A DNA stretch of 64,000 nt from contig NC_065417.1 of NCBI RefSeq assembly GCF_024362695.1, positions 5,387,001 to 5,451,000 of the forward strand, written 5' to 3'. Made by a program: the position numbers and the translations under genes. Origin of the DNA: Pectinophora gossypiella (lineage: Eukaryota; Arthropoda; Insecta; Lepidoptera; Gelechiidae). Below the pieces are notes generated by a model that was not told the DNA's origin, searched no databases, and worked only from the letters and a program-made list of their open reading frames with translations. Of this stretch, positions 50,701 through 56,357 are shown piece after piece; the first letter of the stretch is position 1; each line of letters begins with the position of its first letter.

Positions 50701-53700
50701 TTTGTTTAGATGTTGTATTATTGAATAACAAATCTGCCACTTTTGATTACACCACACTGACTTTGTAATTTACATTTCAAGGACCACACAAGTCCACTTA
50801 ATGAACTTAAACATATTTAAATTAAGGAGATGTTCCTTTTCCCTTCTCAAAGTGCTGTTCCAAATATGGTTATCTTGGCTAGCAGTCTAGCACTAACACT
50901 CCCATTGGATGCATCACAAATGTAATGCACATATCTCCATCACAAACCTGAAAATTAAAATATTTTTAGCGACTCAATCATAAGAATCAAAACAAATGTA
51001 GCTAGTTAAAGGCATGATTCTTACCAACATAACATGCAATGAATGGTAATACTTGCTATTGCAGAAGGCCTCTTCCCACTTGTGAGGTTGGATAATGGCA
51101 ATGTGTGTGCAGTGGATGCATCCAAGTACTCCAAGAAATCCAAATTTGTCATTAAAACCTCTGGAGACTTCTACATGCTCAGTTTTTGTCCGAGGAAACT
51201 TGATATATTATCTCACGATTGCAGGCTGATTGAGGGCATTTGTCACTGTAATATATAACATACAGATATTATATTGGATTCATGTAATGTTGTAGTATAA
51301 CTTTAATTATCAAAATATAAGGTAAAATATAACATAATATAGTAACCACCTACCTTAAAGTCGATTGCACAGTTGTAGAGCATTGGACCTCTAGATATGG
51401 TCCTAAGTCATGATACAAAGTCCGAAATGCGTCTTTTGATAATCTAAAATTATTAATGTAGCTACTCTCTGAAACAAAACAAAATAGATAAGTATGAAAT
51501 TATCAAAAATCGCTTCTAGTAAGTTCAGCAACTTTTCCTCTGTAAACATTGAGCCACTTGTCAGAAATAATGTTATAAATAGATGTACCTGTGAGAAGTA
51601 TATACTGGCTTTTCTCTCGAAGTATCCTGCAATCGATTTGCTCAAGATTCTGAAGACATTTTCTTCCGCAGCAGCCCATAAAACGACTATCTCCATGACA
51701 CTGTATTTAGGTATTTAAACACGAAAATCCACGCCGATATTAATTTTATATTGATTAAGATGTTCCTAAAATTTGTCGCCCACCGTAAATAGCTCCTAAT
51801 ATTGGTGAAAAACAGTGAAAATAAGAAATTAAAATTGATCACGGTTACTGAAAAGTGCCCGGCTTCAACTGACACTTCCAATGGGAATCGGCTTCAGGCG
51901 CCGAACTTCGATTTTTTACGCGGTAGCGATTTAGTGTCAAAAGTACTGAAATCATTCGTTCAATCGGCTTGCCGAACTTCATGTGACGTCACGAATCGGG
52001 GATCGCCATCTTGGCTGCTTACGCGGTACGACAGAATCAAATCGATGTTCGATTTGCTCCAATCTGAATCGGCTTCGTCTTAGCCGGTAGCCCCCCAGGG
52101 CCCTAGACGTTCTTAAAAAAAAAACAGTCGAATTTTCTGGGGTTATGGTTCTAACATCTTAGGAAGTCAACACGTGGAACGATACGCAGCTAGATATATG
52201 TATAGCTACGTGGAGAATATAGCGTGTAATGATAAATAAGAGATAACGCATAGAATTCGAGATGTTAACGTTATATATAGCTATAGCTACCTATATAATA
52301 TTATTTTATCTCGTGCACGATACGACATTGAACTTATCCGAGGTCGTCCGGTTAGTAATGCCGTTCACAGTCGCACAGTTTAATATGTAACATTATACAC
52401 TTGGTTACTCTATATAACTACCTAACTATCATCCCATTTATAATATTAATATAATTACTTAATGTGTCTGTCTATCTGTTTGTCCGTCTTTCACTGCGAT
52501 ACGGTGCGACGAATTAACGTGACTTTAGTTGAAGGGATGGAGAGTGACATAGGCTACTTTTTGTCCCTTTCTTCGCACTTCCGTAAATGGAAGGTGGAAG
52601 TTTGTTATGGTTATGTAAAAAATTACGATTGAAAGTGTAACTAGGTAGGTAACAACCTACTGAATAAAGATATTTTGAATTAGACTTTTTTCGAACAGCT
52701 ATATTATGCTGCTCTCTCTATAAGCTTTATAAGAATGCAATACAAATTAAAGTCCAACTGTGAATGTGACAACAATTCACGTTGTAATTCGAAAAGAAAT
52801 AAATTCGGCTTATCGATCCATAAAATCCATAAGTAATCATAACATTTTGATTACAACCGTATGACGAGAAAGTAATTAAATCATTCACAATTGTGTAAGT
52901 TTGGTAAGCTTGTTAATGATTTATTTCAATTACACAAAAAATATGTGATTGTAAAAAGTGAACTGTGGTCTGCGCCGCCTACTCTGTGGTTCAAGATACA
53001 ATTCCCGGCTGCGCAAACATTTTATTTAAACACAGATATTTAAATTGTATTGTGTGTGCGCATATTTGTTCCACTAGTGAACCATTGTGTGATATAATGT
53101 GTTACGAATTACGGCATGTATGTATAAATTATATTATTGCAACTGAGATGTGGTGCGAATGCGTCAGCACATGGTACCTAGGAGATGGCAAAAGAAACCG
53201 AGGAAGACCAGTCCAATGCTGGGAGGACGAAATCGTCAGAGTGGCTGGCAGAACCTGGACTAGAATGGCTACATGCAAAGAGAAGTGGAATAGATTGGGG
53301 GAAACCTTTGCCAATGAGCACACAGATGCCTACCTAAATGTTACCGCCGAATAATGGAATTTGCTTTTTATTTAATTAAACAAAAAAGTATTGTATCTGA
53401 ATCTATGGCTAATAAAAATAATAAGTACTGGGATATGACATCCAACGCACTATGCCATTAATTTATAAAAAAAAAACAAATTTAAATAGAAATACAGCAC
53501 AAGTGTCATCCTCTCAGACCAATCTCGAAAGATACAATGTAACTATCTTACGTAAAAAACTTGCTTTTGTCTGAGCCAATCACTAAATATTCATAATGGG
53601 AAACAAGTTTTGGTCATTTAGTACAAAACCAGTTTTACTAGAGCTACATATTTAATATTTTATCTTGTCAATGAGGGCAACAAACCTCTATCTATTATTC

Positions 53701-55616
53701 CAGTGGCAATGCTAACTCTTATCAGAGTTTAGGAAGTACGGTCACGAGCATTAATATGTATACACTTTGGTACCATGTCATGTTAACTTTTTTTACAAAT
53801 TGAACTGTAAGTCGCACTAAATGTCAAATATGTTAGTGCGACAGAGTCCTAAAGTGGGTACATTATATTGCTCATGACTGTACGTTAGTTTTAAAACGGT
53901 CTTATCTTAGTGGCACATTATGATTTACCAATTAACTACTGTGGAATGGTCATTGACAGTTATCAACTTATGAACCCGGTAAAAAAAGTGACAGTGGCTA
54001 TATTAAATTGGAGTCCTTTGCTATAAAAAAATCTGTCTATTATTTATCAGTTTCCCATCCTCCATCCAAGCAGAGATTTCCCAATATTGAATCTCAATTA
54101 GAATACAAAATGAGATAAAGCTTGACAGAAGACAATGTACGTCAATCCGTTTCAACATCAGTGTATGGAGTTTATTCTACACTAAAAAATTTAAAATACT
54201 CACATTCTTGAACAGCACAACATCTTCATCATCAGCTTCCAACTCCTTGATGACCTTCTCGTCGCTGACAATGGCAAAGACCTGATCGTCGGTAAGACCA
54301 GCAACTCCGAGGAAGGACTTGGCTTTGGGTGTGGATTGGTCGGAGAAGAAACCGAACACAATGACTGGGTTGGCAGCAATCAGCTCCTTGGCCTGTTCAG
54401 CCGAGGCAACCTCGACAGCTGGGGGGCCGGTCTTCTTCTTCAGCCAGGCGACAATATCATCAGCTTGGCGACCACCTGTTAGAAAGATAGTTTTTTTTAT
54501 ATGTTGCAATAGATTAGTTATGGTAATTATATAGGTAGGTGTGGAGAAAAGGAAAAAACCTGTGTCCTTGAAAAAATACACCACTTTTTCAGTAATAATA
54601 ATACAAAGTTTATTATAAAAACTTGTAGTAAGTAACAATATGTATCATTAAAAAAATCAATTTAATGGATGTACAGAAACTTGTGGCCCACTAATAGTCA
54701 AAAATGTTAATGTGAACATTATTAAACAAGTACTTTATAACAATGTGATTATAGGTATAATCAATTTTGCATGATTATTAAAACTATATTTCTGAAACCA
54801 CTAATATGGCATGAACAAAGTTTATAAAACAGTGCAATTATCAGTTACCAAATAGGTACTCAGATTCAAATCAACTGTTACTAATCAGCAGGTGATAAGA
54901 TTTTAATAGGGAATTGTTCTTTCTTTCATATCAGTATCACCCTGTGGTGTCACCATTAACTTAACAAATGACTTAAAAAGGTCACTTTGTGTGAATTAAT
55001 AAGAGTGTAATTACCTGAGTAGTCAATAGGACTGCCATTCTTGAAGAATTTAAGGGTGGGGTATCCTCTGACTCCATAGTTCTCAGCGAGCTCCTGTTCC
55101 TGGGTGGCGTCTACCTTAGCTAGCTTGATAGGAGAGTCTTCCTCAGCCAACTTCGTGGCCGCCTTCGCGTACTCGGGCGCGAGCGATTTGCAGTGTCCAC
55201 ACCATGGCGCATCTACACAAAGGAACAACTTATCTCCTTGAAAATGTCAATGAAATACATGCACATATGACTACTACTCGCCTATTAGACAAACGGTACA
55301 ACAATCTAGCCGGTTCCCCGGCGCAGGAAACGTGACTGCGCCGCAAAGTATGCCGGCGATACACTGACGTGTCAATGCCCTTTTACAAGAACTGACATGA
55401 ATCAACCAATATATATTTACTAAAGCGCAAATTATTAATAAGCGCAATTAACAAATAAGTAGCAAACTTACAGAATTCCACTAAAACGTAGTCCGTCGAT
55501 GAAATAACACTGTCAAAATTGGCTTTGCTGAGAACAAGAACGTTCTCCTCTACAGGCACATCGTCTCCGAGCGCGGAGCCCACAAGGGCTATCGCTACAA
55601 ATAATAAAACACGCAT
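21189..55616 (-). CDS. Pdi: Protein disulfide isomerase (P4HB type)
   Basis: ER-lumen thiol oxidoreductase that forms and reshuffles disulfides and is the beta subunit of prolyl 4-hydroxylase. Ten exons, 5' to 3': 55616-55472, 55212-55015, 54475-54204, 42817-42650, 38580-38471, 37686-37566, 35419-35253, 24235-24070, 23024-22938 and 21236-21189. They sum to 1482 nt (493 aa plus stop), the family's normal length. Signal peptide 1-17 (MRVLLFVAIALVGSALG). Domain a has CGHC at 53-56 after FYAPW. Domains b and b' follow (GFFSDQSTPKAK; MPYIVEFSHETASKIFGG). Domain a' has CGHC at 395-398. An acidic tail ends in RDEL. Introns 3 (11.4 kb) and 7 (11.0 kb) are full of transposons. Exon 9 has two in-frame donor choices 3 nt apart, differing by one Val. 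Confidence 0.97.
22041..22182. mobile_element. MITE-A copy
   Basis: CAGTCATGAGCAATATTATG ... actcgtgaccg with TA on each side. It is inserted into the same repeat that is interrupted at a different site at 14926. The empty form (gtgggtacttaattcatc) is visible at 14895-14910. In PDI intron 9. Confidence 0.8.
22745..22857. mobile_element. MITE-C, right half
   Basis: Contains atttctatgacgtcacagtg, gtaatttcgtgttttgac and tgatttgactagttgataac, the right part of family C. In PDI intron 9, close to exon 9. Confidence 0.55.
23070..23430 (+). pseudogene. LINE ORF2 C-terminal fragment
   Basis: An open frame on the plus strand contains RLRSGHLPLNKFAYLMRKTE and then CTECGVVEDVLHIMLEN. This is the zinc-binding C-terminal segment (C-X2-C-X7-H) typical of LINEs with an RNase H region. 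It is truncated on both sides and antisense in PDI intron 8. Confidence 0.6.
23706..23975 (-). mobile_element. SINE-1 copy
   Basis: Runs from the 3' end (cttcttctgctatagtgtgg, the AAG-rich tail on the reverse) to the part just short of the tRNA-like head (gatttttgtgatatgtcccc). In PDI intron 8, same strand as PDI. Confidence 0.75.
24290..24445 (-). mobile_element. SINE-1 copy, truncated
   Basis: 3' portion only, ending around accgggaccaccgacctaac. In PDI intron 7, close to exon 8. Confidence 0.65.
24501..24648. mobile_element. MITE-A copy
   Basis: One of the best copies: CAGTCATGAGCAATATAATG ... gctcgtgaccg, flanked by TA. It is followed by a short (TACA)n tract at 24661-24683. In PDI intron 7. 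Confidence 0.8.
24832..25157 (-). mobile_element. SINE-1, full-length copy with tRNA-like head
   Basis: On the minus strand it starts aacggcctccgtggcccagt, an A-box-like region. It passes a weak B-box area (gatccggaggtcccggtg), the conserved core, and ends near gatgaggttggtaatccacc. It shows the whole family layout. In PDI intron 7, sense to PDI. Confidence 0.75.
25160..26920. other. PDI intron 7, no gene seen
   Basis: Non-coding. Positions 25753-25812 have spaced pol III-like boxes (tggcgcatttggtaaagc and ggttcaaaccc), probably a SINE head without its body. Positions 26840-26915 hold an inverted, broken MITE-C segment next to the LINE insertion site. I see nothing else. Confidence 0.5.
27167..30914 (-). 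pseudogene. LINE ORF2, endonuclease/RT/RNase H with one frameshift
   Basis: Frame 1 (30914-29538) has an APE-type endonuclease with its key residues: WNCRS, LSETW, LGDFNGQHPAWG and CGSDHHPI. Frame 2 (29590-27167) has the reverse transcriptase (YRPVVLSSVLAKL, FGFRKGRSTSD, LPQGSVLSPLLYN, the catalytic YADD), then RNase H with its D-E-D-D set (FSDAS, TGEVFG, FSDSMSA, GNEQADRLAND), and a C-terminal CECGEVEDVDHIFLNC knuckle. The frame changes between 29538 and 29590, just after the SPGQDG motif. This fits a one-base gain (or a two-base loss). No other break is visible, so the copy is young or the shift is an assembly error. Confidence 0.88.
30853..32397 (-). CDS. LINE ORF1, zinc-knuckle RNA-binding protein
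   Basis: 514 aa, intact. The N-terminus is acidic and then Lys/Arg-rich (RKRVRPLRKICKHCNKKRK), followed by a Pro run and a Gln run near residues 90-115. The centre is the gag-like region of I- and Jockey-type ORF1 proteins. Three Cys/His knuckles lie at about 290-345: CYSCCRFGHTKAQC, CYKCGQGHTAESC and a longer CCLCSGYHFATSKAC. The protein is expected to coat the element RNA. The first in-frame ATG follows a 5' UTR free of long ORFs. The stop overlaps the ORF2 start by about 62 nt, with ORF2 in another frame. Confidence 0.9.
   Translation of the reverse strand: MGVDPPDDPGGGRDRHRVPHVGMEVIVDDTSSMDTEDGCSSQVRKRVRPLRKICKHCNKKRKSKNSKNVSGVDKCNCNSDEDNSLLSTIPDPPPPPPTVTVTNQQTQQQQQVGRKYVSSDLAPYVVHIQKEQSTPDDPVSLHPIQFGSVLKKNMIKNIVNGSLKRIGRNRLSMAFSTYSDANAFIENPCLASHSLRAFIPTFIITRMGVVRGVPADWPEDEILDNVSVPIGCGKVLKARRIKSKKIINGSPEFTNTETVVLTFDGQVLPKRVFMCYTPLTVDLYIYPTIQCYSCCRFGHTKAQCRSKPRCYKCGQGHTAESCSVEQEDGSCCLCSGYHFATSKACPEFSRQKNIKVSMAQNCISYLEASKLHPVVSKSFADVLRTSQHKQSQDEAANPAARLSPSSSSYKKTVFLKPRAPPTPSAGYDRAAHASLIKDYDIPLSSPNGSALKNDNSENDKSNQPIAKLILSLIELLFKSSLIPTNSIPSHVAQLIENTVSINPNNGSGTPTVEL
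32620..33025 (-). mobile_element. Poly(A)-tailed retroposon (family R), copy 1
   Basis: The same family as the two copies at 47519-48128 and 48431-48830: ggttcggagtaggagt-type core, ccctttgcc..cttcgggg-type 3' end and an A-tail. The internal A-tract has grown to a 57-nt T-run on the plus strand (32684-32740). This copy lacks the aactcaaaag hairpin present in the other two. It starts about 40 bp from the LINE target duplication. Confidence 0.7.
33108..33165 (-). mobile_element. Family R, 3' stub
   Basis: About 60 bp of the family R 3' end (ggttttccccgaagggtaag, then gcccatacagccat). A fourth, severely 5'-truncated copy in the same orientation as copy 1. Confidence 0.65.
33951..34174. mobile_element. 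MITE-B unit with half of the dimer spacer
   Basis: Complete foldback unit from gagtgttagtgacacc to gtcactaacaccctg. Just upstream, 33910-33948 repeats the 30-bp spacer and the terminal ccccgtacaagta of the dimer at 18752-19243. This copy therefore derives from a dimer whose first unit was lost. Confidence 0.7.
34330..34550 (+). pseudogene. Retroelement-derived C-terminal fragment
   Basis: The open frame contains VPFVVETSGVWCSAAKDFIR and, later, LVQQVSLAIVRGNAAS. I recall this layout (ETxGxW ... S.AIxRGNAAS) from the C-termini of LINE reverse-transcriptase proteins. No RT motifs remain. It is antisense to PDI and could be another retroelement class. Confidence 0.45.
35430..37560. other. PDI intron 6, no gene seen
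   Basis: AT-rich intron with a few TTACG-like units at 36720-36750. No convincing open frame or named repeat. Confidence 0.5.
37888..38045. mobile_element. MITE-B left half joined to a SINE-1 fragment
   Basis: 37888-37972 carries acagggtgtaagtgacatcg ... gattctgagttaatatcaag. 37975-38045 is a short, diverged plus-strand SINE-1 piece (ttacatgagccgtgtcaagg). In PDI intron 5. Confidence 0.5.
38697..38874. mobile_element. MITE-B right half with a small insertion
   Basis: Shows ttccatatttttgcgacgga, then about 30 bp of extra T-rich sequence, then atcaactcagaatcatggtc and cactaacaccctgtata. In PDI intron 4, about 120 bp from exon 5. Confidence 0.6.
38885..39060. repeat. Repeat shared with 61510-61735
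   Basis: Contains tatcgggcgccgacctcacc and ttaggcggcacacggtaaga. The reverse complement of both blocks, in the same order, is at 61510-61735, with a partial copy at 33850-33905. Family not recognised; no coding potential. Confidence 0.55.
39100..42300. other. PDI intron 4, mostly unique sequence
   Basis: No host exon is seen between 38580 and 42650. Apart from MITE-C at 40810 I recognise no repeat. Small open frames have no family resemblance. Confidence 0.5.
40810..41065. mobile_element. MITE-C copy
   Basis: GGGTAGTTTCCTACGTC at the left, ctaattggaaactaa at the right, with acagatctaaagatgacaaa and ttctatgacgtcataggt inside. In PDI intron 4. Confidence 0.7.
42315..42405. mobile_element. MITE-D, left-arm fragment
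   Basis: Runs from cttgcagacacctaatttta through cattttcttatccgccaaaa to gaaagggacggatg. It is preceded by a tiny MITE-B scrap (tttgcgacagaaattcc). Confidence 0.55.
43155..43480 (-). mobile_element. SINE-2, long copy with tRNA-like head
   Basis: The minus strand starts ccagccatcgtgggtctact, then ggttagagcgctagg and a B-box-like ggttcgatcac. It then shares ggacattgcaggcttgaatc and the cccactgctgggcacag block with other copies. It is related to SINE-1 in the central core. In PDI intron 3. Confidence 0.65.
45012..45120 (-). mobile_element. SINE-1, 3' fragment
   Basis: cttcttcttctatcgtgtgg, then accaaccccatcaaccctgg, then gagccgccataggcccctga: the 3' third of SINE-1 with its AAG-type tail. Inside the 2.9-kb segment. 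Confidence 0.65.
45325..45960 (+). pseudogene. Degraded LINE fragment (RNase H region)
   Basis: 45325-45420 resembles the tail segment tcccactgctgggcaaaggc also seen at 12170-12215. In 45520-45960 a broken plus frame contains MKAAFNLPPLNLHVIKK. This is like the (A-N-PPL-L-) stretch between RT and RNase H in insect LINEs, with several stops around it. Weak assignment. Confidence 0.35.
46925..47325 (-). repeat. Two 3' tails of one LINE family
   Basis: Positions 46925-47045 and 47225-47325 both contain aatatctttattcagtaggt and cactttgaatcgtc. On the minus strand they end AATAAAGATATTTTTGAATT with repeated TTTGAA. These are two 5'-truncated LINE insertions. A third piece, reversed, lies near 52640-52685. 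Confidence 0.55.
47519..48128 (-). mobile_element. Family R retroposon, copy 2
   Basis: Minus orientation, with the A-tail as a T-run at its left end. The exact 13-bp duplication CAATCCATAGATA (47506-47518 and 48129-48141) marks it as an insertion of its own. It is interrupted at 47824-48024 by a 201-bp LINE tail. It is nearly identical to copy 3, including two small hairpins (aactcaaaag...cttttgagtt and tcggagtag...ctactccga). Confidence 0.85.
47824..48024 (-). mobile_element. 5'-truncated LINE tail inside family R copy 2
   Basis: 201 bp absent from the otherwise matching copy 3. It is flanked by TAACTTAAT (47815-47823 and 48025-48033). On the minus strand it ends gaataaagatttctttaaac, a LINE-like 3' end. 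Confidence 0.75.
48431..48830 (+). mobile_element. Family R retroposon, copy 3
   Basis: Plus orientation: starts ggctttttggcgggaggcgg, ends gccttacccttcggggaaaa followed by poly(A). The 13-bp duplication ATATCAGCTGACA is at 48418-48430 and 48830-48842. About 400 bp, no internal insertion. The reading frames inside copies 2 and 3 look alike only because the DNA is alike; I do not consider them genes. Confidence 0.85.
49885..50268. repeat. Direct tandem duplication, unit about 190 bp
   Basis: Units 49885-50081 and 50082-50268 are nearly identical (atttaatttaaatacttaag through tatacacccactcct). Unit 2 lacks about 10 bp (aaagtacatt). The shared end contains the gcatcacgcttctattcccg repeat also found near 430. 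Confidence 0.85.
50880..51696 (-). pseudogene. HARBI1-like transposase pseudogene
   Basis: Four exon-like blocks on the minus strand: about 51696-51590 (MEIVVLWAAAEENVFRI), 51468-51354 (NNFRLSKDAFRTLYHDLGPY), 51255-51020 (YIKFPRTKTEH, then GFLGVLGCIHCTHIAIIQP and YYHSLHVML) and 50948-50880 (VCDGDMCI). They follow the order of Harbinger DDE nucleases. A stop interrupts block 3, and the first catalytic Asp of GCIDGTH is His here, so the protein is dead. Splice borders are approximate. Confidence 0.7.
52110..53150. other. PDI intron 3, no gene seen
   Basis: AT-rich. Only a short LINE-tail scrap near 52640-52685 is recognisable. The open frame that starts at 52965 has no family resemblance in its first half. 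Confidence 0.45.
53155..53354 (+). pseudogene. LINE ORF2 C-terminal fragment
   Basis: The plus frame reads GDGKRNRGRPVQCWEDEIVR, then AGRTWTRMATCKEKWNRLGE. This is the common C-terminal signature of insect endonuclease-reverse transcriptases (RGRP-WEDEI-AG-W-A-R-W). It is 5'-truncated, ends at a stop, and is antisense in PDI intron 3. Confidence 0.65.
53739..53880. mobile_element. MITE-A copy, reverse
   Basis: CGGTCACGAGCATTAATATG ... attgctcatgactg, flanked by TA. It is the only copy in the opposite orientation to the other five. In PDI intron 3. Confidence 0.8.
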
Positions 55617-55719
55617 CTTGAACTAAGCCGGTGTCTTGAAGCAAAAAGGCCTACTCGGAAGACGAAGCCCTATGAAATGCCGAAAAACGCCACTTCATTC
55701 ACGCACACACCGTCTCACT

Positions 55720-55727
55720 TGACGTGG
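55720..55727. promoter_or_regulatory. Candidate unfolded-protein response element of PDI
   Basis: TGACGTGG, the XBP1/ATF6 UPRE core, about 105 bp upstream of the PDI ATG. PDI genes are standard targets of the unfolded protein response, so location and function agree. Not tested. Confidence 0.5.
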
Positions 55728-55753
55728 CAGCGTCGAACGTGTGTTTGGCCGTG

Positions 55754-55758
55754 ATTGG
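55754..55758 (-). promoter_or_regulatory. CCAAT box of PDI
   Basis: ATTGG on the plus strand is CCAAT on the gene strand, 26 nt upstream of CCACG in the UPRE. The ER-stress element proper needs a 9-nt gap, so this is not a canonical ERSE. Confidence 0.4.
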
Positions 55759-56357
55759 TCGAACTTATTTTTTTTAATGTATGTTTACAAATTATGCTTC
55801 ACGCTTTACAATGGTAGCAAAACAATATATTTTCCATCTGTATAAATCAAAATTTAGTCAAATTATTTTAGGTAAAAATTACTCAAATTGTTATAAATTT
55901 GTAGATGAATATATATTATTTTATATATATTTACACGAATAAAATACGAATTGTTATCAAAGTAACTTTGTAAACAGAAACACAATGAGCAATGCGTTTC
56001 AAATTCAGATACACACGTATCTCACTTACAATTTATTGAATTTTAAAGGCTTATCTTGTCTTCACAAAAACACTCTAAAATTCCTTATTTGTCTGTTTTA
56101 TTCTCAGTAGTGGAAACTGTCTATCCGACCAAATCACAGCAAAAAGAATATAAAAAAATATTGCAGTAGGTAACTATAAAAAATATCCGAACGTCACAAA
56201 TCAATCAGCTGTTTACTGTCAACACAGAAGTTGGAAAGATTTTGAACTGCGTTATTAAAAAATCAAAAACCTCGAACAAATGCTTAAAATCTCTTATTCT
56301 AACATACATAATGGAATAACTGAATATATAGGAGTGCTTAGTTAGTCTCCACAGAAA

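Larger units (their letters stand above)
47383..52103. mobile_element. Degenerate PIF/Harbinger transposon with later insertions
   Basis: The ends are imperfect inverted repeats of about 24 bp (left 47383-47406 with CCTACCGGCTAA; right 52080-52103, reversed GGGGGGCTACCGGCTAA). A GATTCAGAT block lies inside each. A broken HARBI-like transposase is at 50880-51696 on the minus strand. On the plus strand, 49060-49220 has spliced-looking frames with a LESRRLDMEERLVSAVDKLA-like stretch, possibly the remnant of the Myb-like partner gene. Two family R retroposons and a tandem duplication lie inside. A 3-bp target duplication is not clear. Confidence 0.6.
55617..56357. other. Divergent promoter region between PDI and METTL22
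   Basis: 741 bp between two start codons that point away from each other. The PDI-proximal 150 bp is GC-richer and carries the UPRE and CCAAT box. The rest is AT-rich with no other recognised element. Confidence 0.5.

Noticed and set aside
52965..53150. N-terminal half of a 129-aa ORF as a host gene
   Set aside because: No family resemblance; only the C-terminal half is meaningful, and it is a LINE end.
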